From Syntrophomonas sp. UBA5432 (GTDB lineage Bacteria > Bacillota > Syntrophomonadia > Syntrophomonadales > Syntrophomonadaceae), in the NCBI GenBank assembly GCA_002424365.1, contig DIRQ01000088.1:1-5888 (forward strand): 5,888 nt of DNA, given 5' to 3'. The first letter of the stretch is position 1, and every line of letters starts with the position of its first letter. Position numbers and translations under genes: made by a program. The notes below the pieces were generated by a model, which saw only the letters and a list, made by a program, of their open reading frames with translations, made no database searches and was not told where the DNA came from. Of the stretch, positions 1 to 4,407 are shown one piece after another.

Positions 1-188
1 CTAAACCCCAACCTTAAATACATATATAAGAAGTAATCCTCTATGGCTCCCGGTAGTCGACCAAATCTTCACTCAGGTTATTAGGTATTTACTACTGCTG
101 CCGGGAAAGGAGTGCGGACAATTAGTCAAAATTCAAAAGGCAATGTTAAGTCTATGTCTATTCTCATTTTTGAATAGGAGTTACGATT
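1..188. other. Leader region upstream of ylbJ, no gene seen
   Basis: No open frame with a credible start and ribosome binding site was found here on either strand. The stretch holds an imperfect inverted repeat: CCCGG at 49-53 can pair with CCGGG at 101-105, and TAGT at 54-57 can pair with ACTA at 91-94 across an asymmetric 6-base bulge. I do not recognise it as a known riboswitch or T-box. On the minus strand a 15-codon stop-to-stop stretch ends at about position 41, but it has no start codon. A SigE-type promoter for ylbJ would be expected in this region, but I could not find one with both boxes at proper spacing. Confidence 0.5.
176..180 (+). promoter_or_regulatory. Ribosome binding site of ylbJ
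   Basis: AGGAG lies 8 bases before the ATG at 189, which supports that start for ylbJ. Confidence 0.75.
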
Positions 189-1361
189 ATGGGCAATTAT
201 TCCCGTGTCTTTTTTCTCATTATAATACTAATTTTAACCACTTTCATGATTATAAACCCACAAGAAACGGTTACTGCTGCCGGAATGGGCTTTAAACTCT
301 GGTTTAGTATCCTCTTACCCGCACTACTACCTTTTTTTATTGTAGCCGAGCTTATGGTTAGCCTGGGTTTTGTTAAGTTTCTGGGGGTTATCCTGGAACC
401 CATAATGCGACCTATTTTTCGCCTGCCAGGCTGTAGTTCTCTGGTGGTAGTTATGGGTTTTACTTCCGGTTTTCCAATTGGTGCCGTCTTAAGCAGGAAA
501 CTATACGATGAAAAATTACTTAACGCTGATGAAACTGAAAGACTGGTTTCCTTTACTAACAACTGCAGTCCCCTATTTATACTGGGGGCAGTTGGCGTGG
601 GAATGTTCGCTTCTCCACTGGCCGGATATCTGCTGGCCATATCCCATTACCTTTCTAATATCTTACTTGGTATTATCTGGCGTTTCCGAGCTCCAACAAC
701 AATTACTCGCAGGTTAAAACGTCAGGAGTCTTTATTGCACGAGGCCTATAAAGCTTTTATACAACACCAGAACACACGGGGCATCGGGTCATTACTTGGT
801 GATGCTATAAAAAACAGCCTGAATAATATTCTGGCTATTGCTGGCTTTGTTATAATCTTTTCCGTTTTAACCCGTATGCTATCTGTTTGGGGGATAATGG
901 ATGGATTAGCAATCATGCTAAGTTATATCTTTAAAGCCGTTTGTCTGCCGTATCCTGTGGCCTATGGTCTGGGTATGGGGATGTTCGAAATTACCCTGGG
1001 TACCCGGACAGTAGTCCTGGCCTCTCAGGCCGACCTTCTCTATCAGCTACTGGCAGTTAGTGCTATTCTGGCCTTTAGCGGTTTTTCTATTATTGCCCAG
1101 GTAATGAGCATTATGGCAGACATTCCGGTCCGTTTATCTTTTTATATGTTTTCACGGCTCATTCAGATGATGTTATCGATAGTAATTACACTTTTAACAT
1201 ATAAATTAATGGTTCCCCGCTTAACCGTCAGCTCTTTTACTATCCCTTATTATAAGGTCCTATATTCCTTTAACGCCTGGAATATTTCCCTATCCTGTTT
1301 AGCTATTGGCCTGGTATTGATTACTATGATGATTATTTTAAGCCTCTGGTGGCAGGACTAA
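189..1361 (+). CDS. ylbJ: Sporulation integral membrane protein YlbJ
   Basis: This is a 390-residue polytopic membrane protein of the YlbJ family, whose members share the nucleoside-recognition (Gate) fold. In B. subtilis ylbJ belongs to the mother-cell SigE regulon and is needed for normal, heat-resistant spores; its transported substrate is not established. Hydrophobic segments are visible at about residues 7-23, 35-58, 83-100, 127-165, 213-235, 243-265, 285-306, 320-340 and 366-387. Family-type signatures are GFTSGFPIGA at 90-99, ERLVSFTNNCSP at 117-128 and GMFEITLGT at 264-272, which look like two related gate halves. The length is close to the roughly 400 residues usual for the family. 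The ATG at 189 has AGGAG 8 bases upstream. In B. subtilis ylbJ follows coaD and rsmD on the same strand; here it faces them and its stop overlaps the stop of the next gene. Identification is from family motifs and context; membrane boundaries are by eye. Confidence 0.93.
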   Translation: MGNYSRVFFLIIILILTTFMIINPQETVTAAGMGFKLWFSILLPALLPFFIVAELMVSLGFVKFLGVILEPIMRPIFRLPGCSSLVVVMGFTSGFPIGAVLSRKLYDEKLLNADETERLVSFTNNCSPLFILGAVGVGMFASPLAGYLLAISHYLSNILLGIIWRFRAPTTITRRLKRQESLLHEAYKAFIQHQNTRGIGSLLGDAIKNSLNNILAIAGFVIIFSVLTRMLSVWGIMDGLAIMLSYIFKAVCLPYPVAYGLGMGMFEITLGTRTVVLASQADLLYQLLAVSAILAFSGFSIIAQVMSIMADIPVRLSFYMFSRLIQMMLSIVITLLTYKLMVPRLTVSSFTIPYYKVLYSFNAWNISLSCLAIGLVLITMMIILSLWWQD

Positions 1362-1822
1362 ATATCCTCTTCCTCGGATTCCCTGATTTCCTGTTTTCCT
1401 TGGTTAATAGCCTCCAAACCTTTTTTTAATACAATTTCCATATGGCTTAATACACCATCAGCATATTCATTAACATCGCGGCGAATCTCCCGGGCCATCT
1501 CTTCTGCACGAGCTATAATTTCTTCGCCCATTTGCATAGCATTTCTGGTTATTTCATTATCGTCCACCATACGTGCTACATGATCTTTGGACTGTTCCAC
1601 ATACTCATCTGCCTGTGCACAGGCCTCCTTAACAATACGTTCCTTTTCGCTCATAATAAGACGTGCCGTTTCCAACTCTTCCGGTAATATTGCTCTTAAG
1701 CGATCTACCCGATCCAGGAACCGGTGACTCTCTATCATGACCTTGCCACTGGATAGGGGCACCTTTTTACTGTCTTTTATCATTAGCTCGAGTTCATCCA
1801 GTATCCTGAAAATCTCCATCAT
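1358..1822 (-). CDS. Coiled-coil cytoplasmic protein, ATP synthase B / V-ATPase H-like or DivIVA-like annotation type
   Basis: This is a 154-residue soluble, highly charged protein. The N-terminal motif is ILDELELMI (7-15), followed by VPLSSGKVMI (21-30) and DRVDRLRAILPEEL (37-50). A long helix follows from about residue 48 to 150, rich in E, K, R and A, which reads as coiled coil. The tail is acidic (ESEEEDI). Proteins of this shape beside rsmD, coaD and ylbJ in Clostridia are usually labelled ATPase, ATP synthase subunit B-like or DivIVA-like. No enzymatic or membrane segment is visible and the function is unknown. The frame extends to a TTG at 1828 that overlaps the rsmD stop, but AGGAGG at 1833-1838 is only 4 bases from that TTG. 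It is 10 bases from the ATG at 1822, so I prefer the latter. The gene is translationally close-coupled to rsmD. Its stop codon (1358-1360) overlaps the ylbJ stop on the other strand. Confidence 0.75.
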   Translation of the reverse strand: MMEIFRILDELELMIKDSKKVPLSSGKVMIESHRFLDRVDRLRAILPEELETARLIMSEKERIVKEACAQADEYVEQSKDHVARMVDDNEITRNAMQMGEEIIARAEEMAREIRRDVNEYADGVLSHMEIVLKKGLEAINQGKQEIRESEEEDI

Positions 1823-1824
1823 TC

Positions 1825-2391
1825 TCAAATTACCTCCTTGTTTAAACGATAGTAATGCAGGGTCGACTCCCCATAGTTGTCCAATCGGTATTCTTCCAAC
1901 CGACTTAAGTTAGCTGTTAAGCTCATTTTTCTAGGGCTACGAATTATAAGGTTCCCTTCGTTTGTCAATAAAGAAGACTTGTCCATAGCACTAAGAAACG
2001 GATTAAATATACTTTGTACTGTAAATGGAGGATCAGCGTATATATAGTCAAATTTAAATTGCCTATGGTTTAGAATTTCTATAGCCCGAAAAACATCATT
2101 ACGATATATTTTAAAATTTTCCTTGAAACCGCAGTTGCTTAAGTTTTCCCTGATAGTTTGTATTGACTTAACATTATTGTCTATGAAAACCACCATGTAG
2201 GCACCCCGACTTAAGGCTTCAATCCCTACACTTCCACTTCCAGCAAATAAATCCAACAAGCTGGCTGCAGCTATATTATATCCAATTACGTTGAACAAGG
2301 CCTCTTTAATCATATCTGTAATAGGTCTAGTATTTATTCCCCGGGGAGCTTTTAAACGTCTTCCGCGTGCTGTTCCTGATATTACTCGCAC
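1825..2391 (-). CDS. rsmD: 16S rRNA (guanine(966)-N(2))-methyltransferase RsmD
   Basis: RsmD transfers a methyl group from S-adenosylmethionine to N2 of G966 (E. coli numbering) of 16S rRNA during small-subunit assembly in the cytoplasm. The 188-residue length is normal for the family. The N-terminus MRVISGTARGRRLKAP is canonical, followed by RPITDMIKEALFN (22-34). The SAM-binding motif I LLDLFAGSGSVG is at 45-56 and the catalytic motif IV YADPPF at 118-123. The frame stays open upstream to a TTG at 2421. However, the GTG at 2391 gives exactly the family's usual N-terminus and has GAGGGG (2399-2404) 7 bases upstream, so I chose it. The stop codon lies 2 bases from the ATG of the downstream coiled-coil gene, indicating an operon. 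coaD, which follows rsmD in B. subtilis and many Clostridia, is not here. The function is clear from the motifs. Confidence 0.95.
   Translation of the reverse strand: MRVISGTARGRRLKAPRGINTRPITDMIKEALFNVIGYNIAAASLLDLFAGSGSVGIEALSRGAYMVVFIDNNVKSIQTIRENLSNCGFKENFKIYRNDVFRAIEILNHRQFKFDYIYADPPFTVQSIFNPFLSAMDKSSLLTNEGNLIIRSPRKMSLTANLSRLEEYRLDNYGESTLHYYRLNKEVI
1833..1838 (-). promoter_or_regulatory. Ribosome binding site deciding the start at 1822
   Basis: A perfect AGGAGG sits inside the 3' end of rsmD. It is 10 bases before the ATG at 1822 and 4 bases before the TTG at 1828, which favours the ATG. Confidence 0.65.
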
Positions 2392-2398
2392 AATTCTA

Positions 2399-2404
2399 CC
2401 CCTC
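2399..2404 (-). promoter_or_regulatory. Ribosome binding site deciding the GTG start of rsmD
   Basis: GAGGGG lies 7 bases before the GTG at 2391. It supports the shorter, canonical RsmD N-terminus over the TTG start 30 bases further upstream. Confidence 0.65.
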
Positions 2405-2582
2405 TGTCTTATATTCGCCAATTTTCTTTTTTGCCCTTTTTTTGGCTAAAATCATTTTATCATATAGAAAAATTTTTTTAAGTAATGTGTATATTATGTC
2501 TTTAACTGGGTAATGATATAAATGCCAGAAATAATCTGGTAACAAACCCTCCCCAACAACTTTACAAAATTCTCCTCTCCCC

Positions 2583-2612
2583 AAAATGGCGACTAAAAAG
2601 TCGCCATTTTTT
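2583..2612 (+). terminator. Hairpin with U-run between rsmD and gpr
   Basis: A perfect 12-bp stem pairs AAAATGGCGACT (2583-2594) with AGTCGCCATTTT (2599-2610) around an AAAA loop. On the plus strand it runs into six consecutive T (2607-2612), the form of an intrinsic terminator, and ends just before the -35 box of gpr. On the minus strand it is followed by only TTTT then GGGG, so termination there would be weaker. There is no plus-strand gene directly upstream. The nearest is ylbJ, which has no terminator of its own, so the hairpin may stop read-through from ylbJ before it enters gpr. It also lies in the probable leader of rsmD. Confidence 0.7.
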
Positions 2613-2614
2613 AT

Positions 2615-2644
2615 GCATATTTCCAAATATTAAAACGGATAATA
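2615..2644 (+). promoter_or_regulatory. Candidate forespore (SigG/SigF-type) promoter of gpr
   Basis: GCATA at 2615-2619 matches the forespore -35 consensus (GHATR). GATAATA at 2638-2644 matches the SigG -10 consensus CATNHTA at six of seven positions, with an 18-bp spacer. In B. subtilis gpr is read by SigF and SigG, so this fits. The predicted start of transcription, near 2651, would leave a very short leader beginning at the ribosome binding site. This is judged by eye in AT-rich DNA. Confidence 0.55.
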
Positions 2645-2651
2645 AATCCAA

Positions 2652-2657
2652 AGGAGG
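2652..2657 (+). promoter_or_regulatory. Ribosome binding site of gpr
   Basis: AGGAGG lies 8 bases before the ATG at 2666, within AAGGAGGT. Confidence 0.85.
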
Positions 2658-2665
2658 TAGGTTTA

Positions 2666-3619
2666 ATGTTATATAAAGATTTCAATATTTATGTGGACAT
2701 GGCTATAGAAGCAAGAGATTTAATTAGGGGGACTACCGACCAGGAAATACCTGGAGTGCAGGAAGACGTACAGCAATTAGAACATATTAAAGTAACAACT
2801 ATTACAATCCTTAATGCAAGTGGTGCAGAAAAAATAGGCCGCCCGATTGGCACTTATGTAACTATAGAATCACCGCCGCTGAAAATTAATGACCCTTATG
2901 TACGTGATGAAATAGTTGCACAGATGGAAAAAAGCATGCAGACTATGATCGGGGATCATCTAAAACCACAGGATACGGTACTCCTGGTAGGTCTAGGTAA
3001 CTGGAGGGCAGTAGCCGATGCTCTAGGCCCCAAGTTTATTGAATATAGTCCAATTACCAGACATTATCATAGTTATTCCCCTGATGCTCTGGTCGAAGGT
3101 ATGAGGCCCAGCTGTGGAATAGCTCCCGGGGTACTTGGAATTACGGGCTTGGAAACATTTGAAGTGATAAAAGGAATCGTCGAAAAAATCAAACCTGCTC
3201 TATTAGTTGTGGTTGATGCTTTGGCTGCACAAAATGTCAGTCGTATAGGAACTAGCATTCAAATGTCTAATACCGGTATCCAACCAGGTTCAGGAGTAGG
3301 CAATGCCCGCCATGCTATTAGACAGGAAGATCTTGGAGTACCAGTAATCGCTATTGGCTGTCCCACTATTGTAAGTGCTGCAGTAATTGCCAATGAAGCC
3401 GTTAAAAAATTTTGCTTAAATAGTGGAGCTATGTTTAACGAAAATGTATCTTTAAATTCTATTAAAGAGATTCTAAATCCATTTGGAGGAAGTATGGGAG
3501 TAACCCCCAAAGAAATAGATGAAATTATTGAAAACAGTGCCCGCATAATCTCCATGGGAGTAGCTAAATCACTCTTCCCCGGTATCTCTGAAGAACAACT
3601 TGAGCTGTATGCTACCTAA
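2666..3619 (+). CDS. gpr: Germination protease GPR (peptidase family A25)
   Basis: GPR is made as a zymogen in the forespore and, on germination, cleaves the DNA-coating alpha/beta SASPs to supply amino acids and free the DNA. At 317 residues it is slightly shorter than Bacillus GPR (about 370). The zymogen region is visible: YVDMAIEA at 9-16 corresponds to the Bacillus autoprocessing region TDLAVEA, which predicts an 11-residue propeptide cut between D11 and M12. Conserved blocks are VGLGNWRAVADALGP (108-122) and VVVDALAAQNVSRIGTS (181-197); the aspartates D118 and D184 correspond to the two proposed catalytic aspartates. GIQPGSGVGNAR (204-215) and GVPVIAIGCPT (224-234) are further family blocks. 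It has its own ribosome binding site and a forespore-type promoter. It converges on the SASP gene, its expected substrate. The family assignment is secure; the processing site is inferred by alignment from memory. Confidence 0.97.
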   Translation: MLYKDFNIYVDMAIEARDLIRGTTDQEIPGVQEDVQQLEHIKVTTITILNASGAEKIGRPIGTYVTIESPPLKINDPYVRDEIVAQMEKSMQTMIGDHLKPQDTVLLVGLGNWRAVADALGPKFIEYSPITRHYHSYSPDALVEGMRPSCGIAPGVLGITGLETFEVIKGIVEKIKPALLVVVDALAAQNVSRIGTSIQMSNTGIQPGSGVGNARHAIRQEDLGVPVIAIGCPTIVSAAVIANEAVKKFCLNSGAMFNENVSLNSIKEILNPFGGSMGVTPKEIDEIIENSARIISMGVAKSLFPGISEEQLELYAT

Positions 3620-3629
3620 ATAAAATGAA

Positions 3630-3658
3630 AACAAGCGGATATGTATAATCCGCTTGTT
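3630..3658 (-). terminator. Hairpin terminator between convergent gpr and SASP genes
   Basis: A perfect 11-bp stem pairs AACAAGCGGAT (3630-3640) with ATCCGCTTGTT (3648-3658) around a 7-base loop. On the minus strand it is followed by T-rich sequence (TTCATTTTATTTA), fitting termination of the SASP transcript 31 bases after its stop codon. On the plus strand it lies 10 bases after the gpr stop. It lacks a U-run there, so it may work in both directions but less well for gpr. Confidence 0.8.
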
Positions 3659-3688
3659 AACGATAGTATGATTAGAGTCTAGTTATTA

Positions 3689-3955
3689 TTAGTACTGCTG
3701 ATTCTGCTGTTTGATTGAGCTCAGATCTTGAGTCATGCTCAGTCCCTGTCCCTGTCCACCAGCTGCTCTCTGCTGGTAATCATAGATCATTTTCTTAACC
3801 ATCTGTCCACCTATGCTTCCAGCCTGGCGGGAAGTGAGGTCACCATTATAACCCTGCTTCAGGTTTACACCTACTTCCTGGGCAGCTTCAAATTTAAACT
3901 GGTCCATAGCTGCTCTGGCTTGGGGAACTAAAATCTGATTGTTATTTGTTGCCAT
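3689..3955 (-). CDS. Alpha/beta-type small acid-soluble spore protein (SASP)
   Basis: Alpha/beta SASPs saturate spore DNA in the forespore core, shift it toward an A-like form and protect it from UV and heat; GPR degrades them at germination. The 88-residue product has the family N-terminus NNNQILVPQARAAMDQF. The GPR site is KFE(23)/A(24)AQEVGV, with cutting expected between E23 and A24. The conserved DNA-binding block LTSRQAGSIGGQMVKKMI lies at 40-57. Past residue 63 it has an unusual extra tail of about 25 residues rich in Q and G (AAGGQGQG, then KQQNQQY), longer than the usual 60-75 residue SASP. The ATG has AGGAGG at 3966-3971. The gene converges on gpr and shares a hairpin with it. Many paralogues normally exist in a genome, so no specific ssp symbol is given. 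Confidence 0.96.
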   Translation of the reverse strand: MATNNNQILVPQARAAMDQFKFEAAQEVGVNLKQGYNGDLTSRQAGSIGGQMVKKMIYDYQQRAAGGQGQGLSMTQDLSSIKQQNQQY

Positions 3956-3965
3956 TTATATTTCA

Positions 3966-3971
3966 CCTCCT
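3966..3971 (-). promoter_or_regulatory. Ribosome binding site of the SASP gene
   Basis: AGGAGG, within AAGGAGGTG, sits 10 bases before the ATG at 3955. Counting the full AAGGAGGTG, the spacer is 8. Confidence 0.85.
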
Positions 3972-3987
3972 TCATCTGGTGTAGTCT

Positions 3988-4016
3988 TATTTTTTCCCTG
4001 GATTAATCTAATATGC
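3988..4016 (-). promoter_or_regulatory. Candidate forespore (SigG/SigF-type) promoter of the SASP gene
   Basis: On the minus strand GCATA (4016-4012) is followed after 17 bp by AAAAATA (3994-3988). This is a fair SigG -10. The overlapping GGAAAAAATA (3997-3988) fits a SigF-like -10 pattern. The predicted transcription start, near 3981, leaves a leader of about 26 bases containing the ribosome binding site. The -35 box is identical to that of gpr, as expected if substrate and protease are both made in the forespore. Confidence 0.55.
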
Positions 4017-4027
4017 TAGAAGTATTT

Positions 4028-4147
4028 TCAAGACTTTTTAATTTTTTTCTTATCATTTTGCTTTTTTCTATCGGAGATACCGATTTCTTGGGTTACTTCA
4101 TATTTTAATTTTTCGATCCCCTTCATTTCCTTCTTTTTATTTTTCAT
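4028..4147 (-). CDS. Short lysine-rich SASP-like peptide with a GPR cleavage motif
   Basis: This is a 39-codon frame with ATG at 4147, TGA at 4028-4030 and a perfect AGGAGG at 4155-4160, 7 bases before the start, which makes it very likely translated. Residues 14-24, LKYEVTQEIGI, match the first conserved block of alpha/beta and SspF-like SASPs, including the GPR target. Cutting would be expected between E17 and V18. The second, DNA-binding block of SASPs (the AGxxGGxMV region) is absent. In its place is a basic tail, DRKKQNDKKKIKKS. Fourteen of 39 residues are lysine, so the peptide is strongly basic. It may be a shortened minor SASP, a remnant of a full one, or a distinct basic spore-core peptide. 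It lies between recG and the SASP gene on the same strand. No convincing promoter is seen; TATAAT at 4202-4197 without a good -35 is one weak option. The function is unproven. Confidence 0.65.
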   Translation of the reverse strand: MKNKKKEMKGIEKLKYEVTQEIGISDRKKQNDKKKIKKS

Positions 4148-4154
4148 TAATTCG

Positions 4155-4160
4155 CCTCCT
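4155..4160 (-). promoter_or_regulatory. Ribosome binding site of the 39-codon gene
   Basis: A perfect AGGAGG (within AAAAAGGAGG) lies 7 bases before the ATG at 4147. It is the strongest evidence that this short frame is a real gene. Confidence 0.75.
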
Positions 4161-4168
4161 TTTTAAAA

Positions 4169-4196
4169 TAAAAAAACTGCGAATTACTATCGCAGT
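4169..4196 (-). terminator. Intrinsic terminator downstream of recG
   Basis: On the minus strand ACTGCGA (4196-4190) pairs with TCGCAGT (4182-4176) around a 7-base loop. Including the last arm base it runs into seven T. It is the first good intrinsic terminator after recG, about 210 bases past its stop codon. It ends about 10 bases before the ribosome binding site of the 39-codon gene. That gene must therefore start its own transcript within or across the hairpin, or depend on read-through. Confidence 0.75.
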
Positions 4197-4245
4197 ATTA
4201 TAATTTGAAATTTAAATTTTTTTATTTATCCAGTTTTATGAATTA

Positions 4246-4396
4246 GACACTGAAGGACACTGATTTTTTTATGACTAACATTGAAATTTCTTAATATTGG
4301 AAAGAGAAATAAACGATGAGTACATGTTAGGGTTTTTGCAGTAAATCATTGAAATAAATTCAGTGTTTTTTATAAAGGTTCAGTGTATTCAGTGTC
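4246..4396. repeat. Inverted clusters of ACACTGA in the recG 3' intergenic region
   Basis: ACACTGA occurs on the plus strand at 4247-4253 and 4257-4263, 10 bp apart. It occurs inverted, as TCAGTGT, at 4360-4366, 4380-4386 and 4389-4395, with spacings of 20 and 9 bp. The outer clusters form an imperfect inverted repeat. GACACTGAA (4246-4254) pairs with 4388-4396, and ACACTGA (4257-4263) pairs with 4380-4386. This gives 16 pairs with a 2:1 bulge, enclosing about 116 bases. The enclosed DNA has no coding frame. The right cluster begins 12 bases after the recG stop codon. I do not recognise it as a known element; a small palindromic mobile element or phased protein-binding sites are both possible. 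Confidence 0.7.
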
Positions 4397-4407
4397 CATT
4401 TTTATTA

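Noticed and set aside
125..160. A SigE-type promoter for ylbJ (GTCAAAATT with CTATGTCT)
   Set aside because: The -35 and -10 matches are poor and the spacing is too long for SigE, so I could not support it even though SigE control is expected from B. subtilis.
197..640. A long minus-strand open frame inside ylbJ
   Set aside because: It is the antisense of a clearly recognisable membrane protein gene, with no family motif and no ribosome binding site. The frames inside gpr at 3073-3258 and 3259-3555, and those at 508-717 and 3728-3931, are shadows for the same reason.
2392..2421. TTG at 2421 as the rsmD start
   Set aside because: It adds ten residues not typical of RsmD. The GTG at 2391 gives the canonical MRVISGTARG N-terminus and has GAGGGG at good spacing.
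2459..2464. TATGAT on the minus strand as the -10 of an rsmD promoter
   Set aside because: No credible -35 was found at 16-18 bp. Such hexamers are frequent in this AT-rich stretch.
2396..2626. A 76-codon minus-strand frame upstream of rsmD, starting with TTG
   Set aside because: The start lies beside and its first codons run through the 2583-2612 hairpin. No well-spaced ribosome binding site precedes any in-frame start, the product has no recognisable motif, and its end overlaps the rsmD ribosome binding site. It is more likely untranslated leader.
4246..4396. CRISPR array or complete insertion sequence
   Set aside because: The repeats are only 7-9 bases, in mixed orientation without uniform spacers. 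There is no transposase gene and no visible target duplication.
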